Of a stretch of DNA of 64,000 nt, positions 26,498 through 36,567 are shown piece after piece; within the stretch, counting starts at the first letter, position 1; each line of letters starts with the position of its first letter. The position numbers were made by a program, and so were the translations under genes. Source of the stretch: Cohnella sp. AR92 (GTDB lineage Bacteria > Bacillota > Bacilli > Paenibacillales > Paenibacillaceae); contig NZ_RZJR01000013.1 of assembly GCF_003990975.1 (NCBI RefSeq), forward strand, positions 123,487-187,486, read 5' to 3'. The notes beneath the pieces are model-generated. The model saw nothing but the letters and a program-made list of their open reading frames with translations. It was not told the origin of the DNA and ran no database searches.

Positions 26498-27547
26498 TTA
26501 TTGGAATGCCCCTCCAGTCGGCTTGGCATGATGCCTCTTCTCGTATTGCTTTAAAAAGTGATGGTAATGGGAGTAGCCGACCGTCTCGGCGATCTCGGAC
26601 AGTCTGCGCTCGGGAGCCTCCGACATGAGTCTCCTCGCCTCTTCGATCCGCAGATCGTGAACGTATTCGATCACTCCCTTGCCGACTTTGGCCTGGAAAG
26701 CCTGCCCGAGATAGGCGGCGTTCATATAGAATCGCTCGGCCAGCTCCCCGACGGTAATCGGCTGCCTAAAGTTCGCGCGAATGTACCGCTCGGCCTCGTC
26801 CACCGGATGGAAGCTCCTTGCTTTGCGAACGTCGCCCATCGCTCTCATGGCTTCGTCCGCAAAGCGAAGAAACAGCTCCCAGCGTTGATTCAGCCCCGCT
26901 TGCCCCGCTCCCGAATATCGTTGCGACCATCTCCGATGCAGAGGCTCGGGATCGGCCCCCATCTCCTGCAGGACGAGCATGCACCGATAAGCGAGATGAT
27001 CGAGCAGCGCCCCCACCGTTGCGGAATCGGCGCCAAGCTCTTTCATCTCCGAGCTTAATCGGTCGACCTCCAATCGGACGCGGGGCTCGTCTCCCCGTTC
27101 GATCGCCTCGAGCAAGGCCGCTTCCGCCTCCCGCGGGAACGAGATCGGCGCTTCCTTGCTCTCCGTCGCCTCCATGCGCCGTACGACATCCTGCATGACG
27201 GAGTCGGCCTCTTCGGGCATGATCGGCTTCAGCAAGTAATGCCGGACTCCGAGCCGAAGCGCGCTCTGCGCGTATTCGAATTCCCCGTAGCCGCTCAAGA
27301 TCACGAATTGAACAAGCTTGCCGTCGGGAGAAGCGGACACGGACTCGATCAGCTGCAGGCCGTCCATGACCGGCATGCGAATATCGGTGAAGACGACGTC
27401 CGGCTTCTCGCGTTCGATCGCGGCCAGCGCTTCTTCCCCGTTCTCGCACACGCCGCAGATTTGGAAACCGTAACCCTCCCAATCCACGAACAATTGCAAG
27501 GCTTCGATGGCGAACGGTTCGTCATCGACCAACAGCGCTTTGCGCAT
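26498..27547 (-). CDS. YesN-type response regulator (receiver plus AraC domain)
   Basis: A 349-residue regulator. The receiver domain has the acidic pair VDDEP, the phosphorylation Asp in VFTDIRMPVMDG (about residue 56), a Ser in ILSGYGEF and Lys in LLKPI. The C-terminal AraC domain has ITVGELAERFYMNAAYLGQAFQAKVG and LSEIAETVGYSHYHHFLKQYEKRH. Its start overlaps the end of the histidine kinase gene by 26 bases. It should activate the adjacent sugar importer in response to the kinase. Confidence 0.93.
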   Translation of the reverse strand: MRKALLVDDEPFAIEALQLFVDWEGYGFQICGVCENGEEALAAIEREKPDVVFTDIRMPVMDGLQLIESVSASPDGKLVQFVILSGYGEFEYAQSALRLGVRHYLLKPIMPEEADSVMQDVVRRMEATESKEAPISFPREAEAALLEAIERGDEPRVRLEVDRLSSEMKELGADSATVGALLDHLAYRCMLVLQEMGADPEPLHRRWSQRYSGAGQAGLNQRWELFLRFADEAMRAMGDVRKARSFHPVDEAERYIRANFRQPITVGELAERFYMNAAYLGQAFQAKVGKGVIEYVHDLRIEEARRLMSEAPERRLSEIAETVGYSHYHHFLKQYEKRHHAKPTGGAFQ

Positions 27548-29336
27548 GCTCTTTCCGCTCCTTCTCCGTCAAGCTTGATTTGATTGGTATGAGACAGTTG
27601 ATCTTCGTCCCCTCGTCCGGCTCGCTCTGGATTCGAAAATCCGCTAGCTCGCCGTAATAAAGCTGGAGACGCTGATACACGTTGCGCAGTCCGACGTTCG
27701 TCCCGTCGCTGCGGGGTTCCCGCATCTTCGCATGGATCTCTTTGAGCTGTCCGCCATCCATCCCGATGCCGTTATCCTCTACCTCGATAATCAGGTAAGA
27801 GGCTGCCATTCCCGCTCGAATCCATATTCTCCGTTGTCCCTTCACCGCCTGAAGGCCGTGCTTGCACGCATTCTCGACCAGGGGCTGGACGCACATCTTG
27901 GGAACGAGCATGCCCTTCGCCTCCTCCTCGACTTCGATCGTATAACCGAACCGGTCGGAGAACCGGAATTTCTCGATCTCCAGATACATCTTGGTGAAGC
28001 GAATCTCATCCTCCAGCGGAACGAGATCTTCCGACCAATTGATCATCCGTCTGAGCAGCTGGGAGAGGTTCCTTATAATCTCGGAGACTTCTCCGTATTG
28101 GTTCTTAACGCTGACGACTAGAAGCGCGTTGAGGGTATTGAAAAGAAAGTGCGGATTCATCTGGCTCTGCAGCAGGTTCATCTCCGCCCTCACTTGCTCC
28201 AGCTCGAGATCCTTCTTCTGTATCTCCAGCTTATAGACATCGTTGATAAGCGAATGAATCTTGGCGGCCATCAGGTTGAAGCTCCGAATCAGCCCGCCGA
28301 TCTCGTCCTTCCCTTCCGGGATGCGGATCAGATCGAACTTCCCGTGATGGATCTTCTCCATGTGGCGCCAGAGCCGCTTAATTCGATAATTGTAGGAGCG
28401 GAATAAAACAAAGATGAGAGCGGTAGGCACGATCGTGCAGAAAATGCCGAGCATCCAGATGAACTCCCGCGACTCCCGCAGCGCGGCGGCGATGCGTCCC
28501 GAATCGGCTACTCCTTGCAGGGTAATGCCGGCCAGGTAGCTCTCGTTGCCGATCGGACTCTCGAACGTGATCGGTATGGAGGTATCCCCTTCGCCTTCCG
28601 ACTGCTTGGAGTCGGAAGCGGAGAAGGAAGAGACGATCGTCGCGCCGCTGCCGTCCACGAGGCGAAGGTTCAACTCCGGCTTGTTCTGGCCGACGATCTC
28701 CGCAAGCTTGCTGACGTTGAGGTCGATCTTCAACCATTTCTGGTGTTTGCCGTATATCGGGTACTCGTTCATTTTGCGGATGATGGAGAAAGGCGCAATC
28801 TCCTTGAGCGTATTCATCGGATCCTTATCTTTGTATTGGAATACGCTGATCTTATCGGGATTTTTGTTGACGGTCCGGTACCATTGCTTGCCTCGGACCC
28901 GCGCATCGATATAGATGTAGTTGCCACCGCTCTCGATCGAATCGTTATCGGTATAGATCTCGATCTTATCGACATACGAGTAGGCGGAGAGAAAAGGGGT
29001 CATCTTGTTATGCAAGCTTCCGGCGAATTGCTCGTAGTAGTCGACGGCATCCTCGTAATCCCGGTCTAGCAGCTCGTAGAAGCTCCGGTCCGTCGATATC
29101 GACTTGCTTAGCGTAACGCCCCCGATCAGAATGTCCCGCAGCTCCCTCACCGCGCGATCCATCGAGAGCTGAAGGTTGCGCTGCTCGCGAACCTCGATGT
29201 TGCGGGACACTTGTCCGAGGAATAGGCTGTTAATGACGATGATCGGCATCAGCACGCAGAACAAATAGATAAGGACGAACTTATAATTGAGCGATATGTC
29301 GTTGACGAACCGAAGCGGACCGTTACGGAAGCGCAT
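27522..29336 (-). CDS. YesM-type sensor histidine kinase
   Basis: A 604-residue membrane kinase. It has an N-terminal helix (about 18-40), an extracellular sensor domain of about 250 residues, a second helix (about 290-310), HAMP (around RRLWRHMEKIHHGKFD), then a HisKA_7TM-like segment with the phospho-acceptor His in QSQMNPHFLFNTLNALL and the ATPase boxes VENACKHGL and VEDNGIGMD. ATG 29336 has AGGAGGGG upstream and overlaps the upstream regulator gene by 14 bases. It senses an extracellular sugar signal, probably through the importer's lipoprotein or its substrate. Confidence 0.93.
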   Translation of the reverse strand: MRFRNGPLRFVNDISLNYKFVLIYLFCVLMPIIVINSLFLGQVSRNIEVREQRNLQLSMDRAVRELRDILIGGVTLSKSISTDRSFYELLDRDYEDAVDYYEQFAGSLHNKMTPFLSAYSYVDKIEIYTDNDSIESGGNYIYIDARVRGKQWYRTVNKNPDKISVFQYKDKDPMNTLKEIAPFSIIRKMNEYPIYGKHQKWLKIDLNVSKLAEIVGQNKPELNLRLVDGSGATIVSSFSASDSKQSEGEGDTSIPITFESPIGNESYLAGITLQGVADSGRIAAALRESREFIWMLGIFCTIVPTALIFVLFRSYNYRIKRLWRHMEKIHHGKFDLIRIPEGKDEIGGLIRSFNLMAAKIHSLINDVYKLEIQKKDLELEQVRAEMNLLQSQMNPHFLFNTLNALLVVSVKNQYGEVSEIIRNLSQLLRRMINWSEDLVPLEDEIRFTKMYLEIEKFRFSDRFGYTIEVEEEAKGMLVPKMCVQPLVENACKHGLQAVKGQRRIWIRAGMAASYLIIEVEDNGIGMDGGQLKEIHAKMREPRSDGTNVGLRNVYQRLQLYYGELADFRIQSEPDEGTKINCLIPIKSSLTEKERKEHAQSAVGR

Positions 29337-30759
29337 GCTCCGCCCCTCCTCTTCCGATCGTATTCTTGTATTCGGAAGGCGTCATGCCCGCAAACTCCTT
29401 GAACCGGCAGGCGAAGTCGTCCGCGTCCCGGTACCCCGTGCGCCTGGCGATCTCCACGATCTTAAGGTCGGTCCGGCGCAGCAGCTTCTTCGCTTCCTGG
29501 ATGCGTATCCGATGGAGATAGCTCTGGAACGATACTCCCATCGTCTTCTTGAATAAGGCGCTCAAATAAGCCGGATCCAGATAAACCTCCCTGGCGATAT
29601 CGCTTAGCTTGAGCGATTCCCGGAACCTTTCCTGCGCGATTCGGGCCGCTTCGGCGACCGCCGGTTCGCCGCCGCCCAGGCGCGGCTGCCGATTGCGCTC
29701 CGCCGCGGCCTTCATGCTCAGTTCGACAAGCGCTTCCCGCCAAGCGGTAATCTGCCTGGCAATCTCGGGAGACTCCGCGCCAAGGCTAGGCCGTTTGCGT
29801 TCCGCATCCTTAGGGAACGGAATGCCGTAACGGCTGGACAGCTGGCATAAGAGATCCAAAGCGTATGTCCGGATGGCTTCAGGAGAGGCGTTCATCTGGT
29901 TCAGCCGCACGAAGGAAGCGTCGACGGCCCCGCGGATCGAGGTCGGATCCCCCGCTTCGATAAGACGGCACAGCTCCTCCTCGGATTGAAACACCGGGTA
30001 ACGGTACGCTGCGTCCCGATCCTCCTTAGCCTGCCCATAAAGCGCTTCCAATTGTTCGACGTTATCGCCCCATTCGCTGAGGAACAGCTGGACCTGCCTG
30101 CCTGCCGTCCGCCGCAGCTTCTCCCTGAATGCGGGCAGCAGGGAATCGAGGAGCTGCGGCGCCCCCCAAACGACCGCGCCGAATCGATTCTCCCCGTCTT
30201 GGATCGACCGGAAGCGAAGCTTGCCGGATCCGTCCTCGTCGTTCCCCGCGAGTTCTTCCAACAGACCGCGGCAGCTATTCTCGTCTCCGCCGTCCGTCAG
30301 GATGACCCGAAGCTTCGAATGGGGCGAGAGCTCGACCGCCCGAACGTCCGGCAGCCTTGGGGCCGTAAGGGGCAAGCCTTCATGCTCCAGCTCCCCGCGC
30401 AGCTTGCCCAGCAGAGTCTCCATTCGTTCCGGCTCGATCGGCTTCAGAAGATAATCCATCGCTTCGTATTGCATGGCTTTGCGCGCATATTCGAAATCGC
30501 TGTAGCCGCTCAATACGACGAATCGCGGCGAGTCGTCCATGGCCGCTCTGGCTTCCCGTATGAGCTCCAGACCGTTCATGACCGGCATCCGGATATCCGT
30601 AACGACGAGATCCGGCTTAGCGGAGCGTATCAAGGCTAGGGCGTCTTCGCCGTCCCTCGCTTCCCCGACGACCTCGAACCCGTTCGCCCGCCAATCGATC
30701 ATCAGCCGCAGGCCCTCCAGAACGAGCGGCTCATCATCCACTAAGACAGCTTTGAACAA
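29323..30759 (-). CDS. Second YesN-type response regulator
   Basis: A 478-residue regulator: receiver domain (AVLVDDEPLVLEG, phospho-Asp in VVTDIRMPVMNG, LKPIEP), a long middle region of about 230 residues, and an AraC DNA-binding domain (LKLSDIAREVYLDPAYLSALFKKTMG, IVEIARRTGYRDADDFACRFKEFAGMTPSEY). I place the start at TTG 30759, giving MFKAVLVDDE with GGGGGA eight bases upstream; ATG 30774 would add five residues but has no ribosome binding site. It is the first gene of regulator-kinase-regulator. Confidence 0.9.
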   Translation of the reverse strand: MFKAVLVDDEPLVLEGLRLMIDWRANGFEVVGEARDGEDALALIRSAKPDLVVTDIRMPVMNGLELIREARAAMDDSPRFVVLSGYSDFEYARKAMQYEAMDYLLKPIEPERMETLLGKLRGELEHEGLPLTAPRLPDVRAVELSPHSKLRVILTDGGDENSCRGLLEELAGNDEDGSGKLRFRSIQDGENRFGAVVWGAPQLLDSLLPAFREKLRRTAGRQVQLFLSEWGDNVEQLEALYGQAKEDRDAAYRYPVFQSEEELCRLIEAGDPTSIRGAVDASFVRLNQMNASPEAIRTYALDLLCQLSSRYGIPFPKDAERKRPSLGAESPEIARQITAWREALVELSMKAAAERNRQPRLGGGEPAVAEAARIAQERFRESLKLSDIAREVYLDPAYLSALFKKTMGVSFQSYLHRIRIQEAKKLLRRTDLKIVEIARRTGYRDADDFACRFKEFAGMTPSEYKNTIGRGGAEHALP

Positions 30760-30804
30760 TGGTATTTCCCCCATCCAATTGTGCGTATCGAATAGCCTTC
30801 GCGG

Positions 30805-31545
30805 TCACCACTCCAACGAGTTCAAAAAGCGGCACGCATCCTCGTAGACCTGATCGCGCTCTTGATCCACGGTGATGATATGGCCCGAATGCTCATAATA
30901 CTGTAGCTGCTTATGCTCCGCGCCGATATGGTCGTAAATGATCTGCGCGCTGGCTTGGTACAACGGATCGTCCAAGCGTCCTTGCATAACGAAGGTCGGC
31001 GCGGCAATGCCGTTCAGCTTCCCCCGCACGTCCGCGATCGTCCGGCGAAGGCCGTCCAGGGCGGGGATCTCCGTCTGATCCAATCGCTTCAGCTCGGAAT
31101 CGATCTGTTCCGAGTTCTTCCCCTCAAGCCGCTTGTACATCGACGCATAATTCCGTACGCGCTGGTACAGGTCGTCTACGGTCTTCTCCTGGATCGGCGC
31201 GCACATCGACACGATGCCCTTCACCGGAAGCTCGCTTCCCAGCTTCAGAGAGAGAACCCCTCCCAAGGAAACGCCCGCGACGGCGATATCCGAGAATCCC
31301 TCGGCATTTAGGAATCGATAACCATCTAGAGCATCCTGCCACCAATCCTCCGGCCCCGATCGAATCAGGACATCCGGCTCTTCCCCGTGTCCTTTATACA
31401 GCGGGGCATGGCAAGTGTACCCGCGCAGGTTCAAGTATCTTCCCAATTGCTTGACATCCGCCGTGCCTCCGGTGAATCCGTGCAGCAGCAGAACGGCTCT
31501 TTTTCCACCCTTCATCGTAAACGGCTTAGGGGCAACGATCCTCAT
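30805..31545 (-). CDS. Est30-like carboxylesterase (alpha/beta hydrolase)
   Basis: A 246-residue enzyme. LLLHGFTGGTADVK supplies the oxyanion hole, GVSLGG holds the nucleophile Ser93, an Asp lies in MQGRLDDPLY and a His in YYEHSGHIIT. Length and motif spacing match Geobacillus Est30 and B. subtilis YvaK. ATG 31545 has AAGGAGG upstream. It hydrolyses short-chain esters; physiological substrate unknown. Confidence 0.9.
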   Translation of the reverse strand: MRIVAPKPFTMKGGKRAVLLLHGFTGGTADVKQLGRYLNLRGYTCHAPLYKGHGEEPDVLIRSGPEDWWQDALDGYRFLNAEGFSDIAVAGVSLGGVLSLKLGSELPVKGIVSMCAPIQEKTVDDLYQRVRNYASMYKRLEGKNSEQIDSELKRLDQTEIPALDGLRRTIADVRGKLNGIAAPTFVMQGRLDDPLYQASAQIIYDHIGAEHKQLQYYEHSGHIITVDQERDQVYEDACRFLNSLEW

Positions 31546-31641
31546 GCGATCCTCCTTGATGCGATAAGAAGATAACTCAAGCCATTATACAACGCAACCG
31601 ATTAGCCATCAGCAAGAATCCGGGCGAAACTCAAGGATATT

Positions 31642-32610
31642 TTATGGAATCAGAATGATTTTGCCCGCGTGGGCCCGGCTCTCCAGAAGCCCGTGAGCGG
31701 CGGAGCCGTCCGCCAGAGAGAACCTTCTCGGCTCTCCAAGCCGGAGATCGCCCTGCCGAATGGCCGCGAAGAGCGCATTCGAGCGTTCGATCCGGCTCTC
31801 CCTCGTCGTCACATGGTTCCACAAGTCTCCGCCCGTCAACGTCTTCGACGTATCCATCAGCATGCGGGGATCGACCGGAGGGGGATCTCCGCCGGCCATG
31901 CCATAGAAGACGACGGCTCCTCTGCTCCGCACGGCCGCGAAGCTCTCCATCAGAGTCGAACCGACGGAGTCATAGGCGACATGCGCACCTTGCCCGTCCG
32001 CCGACCACCGAATCGCTTGGCTCACCCAATCTTCCCGGTAGAGCAGCACTTCGTCCGCTCCGGCCTGAAGCGCCGCCTCCCGTTTGGCGGCGGACGAAGT
32101 CAGGCCAAGCACCCTTGCGCCGCGGCTCTTGCACAATTGGGTCAGCAATTGCCCGACTCCGCCCGCGGCGGCATGGATGAGCACATCCTCGCCCGCCCGA
32201 ACCGGATAGCTGTCGTTCATGAGATAATGAGCCGTCAATCCCTGCAGGAGCAGCGCCGCCGCCTGCTCGAAGGAGATATCGTCCGACAGCGGGATCGCCC
32301 GTTCGGCCGGAACGGATACGAGCTCGGCATTCGCGAACGGCACGTCCGCGAAGGAGACTCGATCGCCGACCCGAATATGGGGAACGTCCGGCGCCGCCCA
32401 TTCGACAACCCCGGCTCCTTCGTAGCCGGCGATATAAGGGGGACTACCCGCAAGATGGTAATGACCGCGCCTTCGGTACACGTCCGCGAAGTTCAGACCG
32501 ATGGCCTTCATTCGCACAAGCACGGAGCCCGGCCTTCTCTCGGGATCGGGCACCTCCACGTAACGAAGCACGTCCGGCCCTCCGAATCGTTCGAATACCA
32601 ACGCTTTCAC
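31642..32610 (-). CDS. Quinone oxidoreductase-like zinc-type alcohol dehydrogenase
   Basis: A 322-residue MDR superfamily reductase. It has MKALVFERFGGPDVLRY, the GLNFADVYRRRGHY quinone-reductase motif, and the NADPH-binding VLIHAAAGGVGQLLTQLCKSRGA (GGVG motif). The structural zinc cysteines are absent, as in NADPH:quinone reductases. Start is GTG 32610. It follows the deacetylase gene by 32 bases and may be co-transcribed with it. Confidence 0.88.
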   Translation of the reverse strand: MKALVFERFGGPDVLRYVEVPDPERRPGSVLVRMKAIGLNFADVYRRRGHYHLAGSPPYIAGYEGAGVVEWAAPDVPHIRVGDRVSFADVPFANAELVSVPAERAIPLSDDISFEQAAALLLQGLTAHYLMNDSYPVRAGEDVLIHAAAGGVGQLLTQLCKSRGARVLGLTSSAAKREAALQAGADEVLLYREDWVSQAIRWSADGQGAHVAYDSVGSTLMESFAAVRSRGAVVFYGMAGGDPPPVDPRMLMDTSKTLTGGDLWNHVTTRESRIERSNALFAAIRQGDLRLGEPRRFSLADGSAAHGLLESRAHAGKIILIP

Positions 32611-32642
32611 GATGACCCGCCGTCCTTTCCTTTTCTAAACTC

Positions 32643-33299
32643 TCACGAAAGAGAACCCCGTCCGAACGACTCCGTCTCGCCCCTCGCCATAGCCATTAGC
32701 TCGCTTACGGTCACGAGGCGATAACCCGCTTCCGAGAGCTCGCGAACCAAAGCGCGCACGGCCTCCATCGTTTGCGACCGGTCGCCGTATCCGTCATGGA
32801 AGAGCAAGATGGCGCCTTCCCGAATCGTCGGTCTCGTCTTCTCGAGAATGAAGCCGACGCCCGGCTGCTCCCAATCCCGCGCCTCCGGGTTGGCGGCCCC
32901 GATGCTGTCGTATTGGAACTCCTCGGCCGCAAGCGACAGGATCCGTTCGTCGACGGCTAGATACGGAGGCCGGAACGTACGAACCGGTTGGCCCGTCACC
33001 TTGCGAATGCTCATCTCCATCCGTCGCAGCTCCTCGCGAGCCTCTTCCAACGTCAGCTTCGTCATATCGGGATGGGTATAGGTGTGATTCCCGATCTCGT
33101 GTCCGGCGGCATGGACGGCCTCGGCGGTCTCCGCGCCCTCCTCCAGACTCGTGCCGACCATAAAGAAGGTTGCCCTTCCCCCGGCTTCCCGGAAAATATC
33201 CAGAAGCTCGGCGGTATAAACGGCATTCGGCCCGTCGTCGAACGTGAAGGCCACCGCTTTCTCTTTAACCGGAACCGTGTTCCATAGCCTCGGCTTCAT
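32643..33299 (-). CDS. Polysaccharide deacetylase (NodB domain)
   Basis: A 218-residue enzyme with a single NodB domain. It shows motif 1 FTFDDGPN (metal and catalytic Asp), motif 2 GHEIGNHTYTHPD (metal His), motif 3 FRPPYLAVD, and a C-terminal ILLFHDGYGD (catalytic His). It lacks a signal peptide, so a cell-wall role would require export by another route, or it acts on an intracellular substrate. ATG 33299 is preceded by GAGAGGAAG. Confidence 0.9.
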   Translation of the reverse strand: MKPRLWNTVPVKEKAVAFTFDDGPNAVYTAELLDIFREAGGRATFFMVGTSLEEGAETAEAVHAAGHEIGNHTYTHPDMTKLTLEEAREELRRMEMSIRKVTGQPVRTFRPPYLAVDERILSLAAEEFQYDSIGAANPEARDWEQPGVGFILEKTRPTIREGAILLFHDGYGDRSQTMEAVRALVRELSEAGYRLVTVSELMAMARGETESFGRGSLS

Positions 33300-33351
33300 G
33301 GGCTCAACTTCCTCTCTTCATGTTCCGAATAGGCGAACGGGATCGGCGTTA

Positions 33352-34011
33352 TTAAGCCTCGATCGTGCCTTGCTGGCGGCTGCGGGAGATTCGGCGCTTC
33401 CGCTCGATCCAAACGAGGCAGGCATGAACGGCTTCTACGAGCAGAATGGCCGAGAATACGTCCAGAATGACATGCTGCTTCACGAATAGGGTAGATAGAA
33501 TAATAAGGCTCGACATCCCGGTTATCAGCGTCGCGTTAAGCTTGTTGCGGAAAGAGCTGGTCCATATCGTCCTCATCACCATATAGCTCGAGAAGCAATG
33601 AATGCTAGGGAAGCAGTTAAACGGCTGGTCCCGATGATAAATATACCTCAGGATCATCGAGAACGGATCGTCGCCCGTAACGGAAGGACGGGGAACCGTC
33701 GTCTGAAAGACGGAATAAATGACGTAGCAGCTCAGAGCGCAAACGACGTAAGTCAGGAGCGCGCGGTAGTATACGTGAACGTCTTTCTTGAAAAAATAAA
33801 CCAAGCATACGTAGATGTAGAAGATCCAGATCGAATAGGGCAGCGCGAATGCCTTCACCACGGGGATCGCTTTGTCTATGGGGGTTACCAGACTGTGCAC
33901 CGCTTGGTTATCGATATTGTTCGTCCAAGCATACATGGAACCGAGGATCGGGAAAACGAGCATCAACAGCAACGGAGCGTACTTTTTCCACTCTACCTTT
34001 TTAAAGATCAC
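33352..34011 (-). CDS. PAP2-family phosphatase (lipid phosphatase-like)
   Basis: A membrane protein of about 219 residues with six helices. PAP2 motifs are PFNCFPSIHCFSSYMV (motif 2 His) and FVKQHVILDVFSA (motif 3, catalytic His and Asp); motif 1 is a weak VPRPS. The longest frame (277 residues to 34185) starts with unlike-looking sequence, so I prefer GTG 34011 (VIFKKVEWKKYAPLLL) with GGAGG twelve bases upstream. Likely dephosphorylates a lipid or inositol phosphate at the membrane. Confidence 0.75.
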   Translation of the reverse strand: MIFKKVEWKKYAPLLLMLVFPILGSMYAWTNNIDNQAVHSLVTPIDKAIPVVKAFALPYSIWIFYIYVCLVYFFKKDVHVYYRALLTYVVCALSCYVIYSVFQTTVPRPSVTGDDPFSMILRYIYHRDQPFNCFPSIHCFSSYMVMRTIWTSSFRNKLNATLITGMSSLIILSTLFVKQHVILDVFSAILLVEAVHACLVWIERKRRISRSRQQGTIEA

Positions 34012-34276
34012 GATCTCGCTGAACCTCCAATGTCCTTCGAAAATACTATAATTAACAATTAGTTTACCATAACAAATATTCCTTTTAATACTTGGAGATG
34101 ATTTCCGCCATAAAAACCCTTCCAAGCGGAATGTCCGAAGACGGCCCCGCCGCTGCTCTCTGCTATTCCCAACCCGACTCCCCATAAATACCCCGAAGTA
34201 GGTATAGTCTTATTCGACTGCGCGGTTTACCCTGAACATCGGCGAATCCCGTATTCTACGATGAAGGGAATAGAAA

Positions 34277-36550
34277 ATGATGAGAAAACGAGGTCTATCT
34301 ACTCTGCTTGCGGCCGTCCTGCTTCTGCTGCCGGTTCTCGGGGCTATATCGACTATGGTTGACGTTGGGCCGGTCGGCGCCGCGGGCGCGCCGCCTTCGA
34401 TCACATTGACGCCTTACCCGGATGATCCGACGAACGATGAGGTATGGATCGAGATCGATGCCGTCGCCGACGACGAAGCGGGCGGCAACCGGATTGACGC
34501 GCTTCGCTGGGCTGACGGCGTTCGGAATGCCTCCTACTTCGCGACCGGCGGCACGGACGTGCTGGACGACGGAGAATTCGAAGTAACGCGGAACGGCACC
34601 TATACGGTTTATGCCCGAGATACGGCAGACAATGAGGCGATAGAGACCATCACGGTCTCCAACATCGATAAGGATGGCCCGACGTTGACGCTGAGGCCGA
34701 GCACGACCGAGCCGACGAGCGGCAGCGTCACCGTGGAGGTCGATGCCTCGGACAGCAGCGGCATCGACGAAGTTCGTTGGTCGGACGAAGCTCCCCAGAT
34801 GGATTCTCCTTGGCCGTCCCACGAGGTGATCGACGGCGAGTTCGTCGTCACGGAGAACGGAACGTACACGGTTATTGCTTTCGACAAGGCCAACAACCAA
34901 ACGATGCGGCAGATCGCGATCGACAACATTCTGCCGGAGCTGTCGCTGACGCTGAGATCCTCGTCGTCCGGGGGCAAAGCGACCGTAACGGCAGAGCCGA
35001 TCGTCCTGGGCAACGGCAATTCGCTCGAAGCGCTTCTCTGGGCCGCGGGCGATCTTCCGCTCCCTTATTTCCGAGAAGGAGCCAGCGAGGATATCACGGC
35101 GGCGAATCGATTCGACGTCGCTTCCCTCGGAACGTATACCGTCTATGCTCGGGATACGAACGGCAACGAGGTCATCAAGACGATCCGGATCACGACGCTT
35201 GGGAGCTCAAGCTCCTCTTCCGCTTCCGCTTCTTCGTCATCGAGCTTGTTTATCGCGACCATGAACGGCAAGCAGGCAGCTGTTTCGCTGCGCGAGTCGG
35301 CCGCCTCCGGATCGGGCACACAGCTTGTATACGAACTTAACCTGGACGATCCCGCGGAGCTGGCTGCCCTGGCGTCCCCGGACGGCAAGAACGAGCTTCG
35401 CGTTGCCTTGAAGGATCCGGCCTCCCATCCGATCGACGGAGTCTCCCTCCGTCTGTCGCAGAGGACGCTGTCTCGACTGGCAGGGCTTAACGCCAAGCTG
35501 ACGCTGGACATCGGCGCAGCCGCTTACGAGTGGCCGATCAAGACGTTGGCTTCGGCTAGCGAAGACCCGGTCCTGCGGCTCACGGCGCTTCGCCAGTCGG
35601 CGGATGCCGACCAGGCGCTGGCAGACGCGAACGCGGCCGGCGCGGACGACTGGCGGGCGGAGCTGGCGGGGATTCCCGCCGAGATCGAGGCCGGCGGAGC
35701 AAGCGCGTCTGCCGAAGACTCTTGGCTCGTGCTCCCGCTGCCGAGCGGTCTTGCTTCCGCCGATCTCGGCAAGCTGGCCGTCTTCCTGAAGAACCGCGAC
35801 GGAACGGGTACGATCGTGCCGGGCACGATCCGCTACGACTCGCAAGGACAAGCGGCGGGCATCGCGGTGCGCCCCGGCGCTTTCGCCCGCGCAGCCGTTC
35901 TCAAGGCCGAGCCGATCAAGACCCGGTTTGACCGCTATGCGAACGGCTACGCCGACGGCAGCTTCGGCACTGGCAAGCCAATCACGCGCGCCGAGCTGGC
36001 GTCTATGCTCGCCAAGCTGAGCGCGGCGAGCGGAAGCTCCGCCTCCGGAGACAACAGCGGCAGCGGCGCAGCGGCGTTCCAAGACGTGCCGGCCTCCTTC
36101 TGGGCGGCGAAGGCCATCGCTCAAGCGGCTGCGGCGGGTTGGATGAGCGGCGATTCGGAAGGCCGATTCCGTCCGAACGATTCGCTGACCCGCGCCGAGC
36201 TGGCTTCCGTGCTCGTGCGCTGGCGCAAGGAGCAAGCACCGGTTGGCGGCGGAACCCGCTTCCCGGACGCGGCTGCTTCCCATTGGGCTTTCTCGGCAAT
36301 CGCCGCGGCAGCCGGCAAGGGATGGATGACCGGTTATACCGACGGCAGCTTCAAGCCTGACCAGGACGTGACGCGCGCCGAAGCCGTTACCGTGCTGAAT
36401 CGGGCGCTCGGCCGCCCGAGCCCGTCGGACGGTCCATCTTGGTCGGACGTGGCAGACACCTATTGGGCTGCGGCTGCCATCCGCTCCGCCTCCCAATCGT
36501 TCGATGAGCTTCGTTATCTGAACGGCAAGGTTGAATTACTCGTCCGATAA
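34277..36550 (+). CDS. S-layer-anchored surface protein with Ig-like repeats
   Basis: A 757-residue secreted protein. A signal peptide (to about residue 37) precedes three related ~90-residue Ig-like modules (each with NGTYTVYARD or NGTYTVIAFD), then a low-complexity Ser/Ala stretch (about 305-325), a ~200-residue region typical of Paenibacillus SLH proteins, and three SLH domains (about 550-580, 597-655, 660-712). SLH domains anchor it to the cell wall; the target of the Ig-like part is unknown. ATG has GAAGGGA upstream; a strong terminator follows. Confidence 0.88.
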   Translation: MMRKRGLSTLLAAVLLLLPVLGAISTMVDVGPVGAAGAPPSITLTPYPDDPTNDEVWIEIDAVADDEAGGNRIDALRWADGVRNASYFATGGTDVLDDGEFEVTRNGTYTVYARDTADNEAIETITVSNIDKDGPTLTLRPSTTEPTSGSVTVEVDASDSSGIDEVRWSDEAPQMDSPWPSHEVIDGEFVVTENGTYTVIAFDKANNQTMRQIAIDNILPELSLTLRSSSSGGKATVTAEPIVLGNGNSLEALLWAAGDLPLPYFREGASEDITAANRFDVASLGTYTVYARDTNGNEVIKTIRITTLGSSSSSSASASSSSSLFIATMNGKQAAVSLRESAASGSGTQLVYELNLDDPAELAALASPDGKNELRVALKDPASHPIDGVSLRLSQRTLSRLAGLNAKLTLDIGAAAYEWPIKTLASASEDPVLRLTALRQSADADQALADANAAGADDWRAELAGIPAEIEAGGASASAEDSWLVLPLPSGLASADLGKLAVFLKNRDGTGTIVPGTIRYDSQGQAAGIAVRPGAFARAAVLKAEPIKTRFDRYANGYADGSFGTGKPITRAELASMLAKLSAASGSSASGDNSGSGAAAFQDVPASFWAAKAIAQAAAAGWMSGDSEGRFRPNDSLTRAELASVLVRWRKEQAPVGGGTRFPDAAASHWAFSAIAAAAGKGWMTGYTDGSFKPDQDVTRAEAVTVLNRALGRPSPSDGPSWSDVADTYWAAAAIRSASQSFDELRYLNGKVELLVR

Positions 36551-36567
36551 ATTAAGCTCTCGATTTA

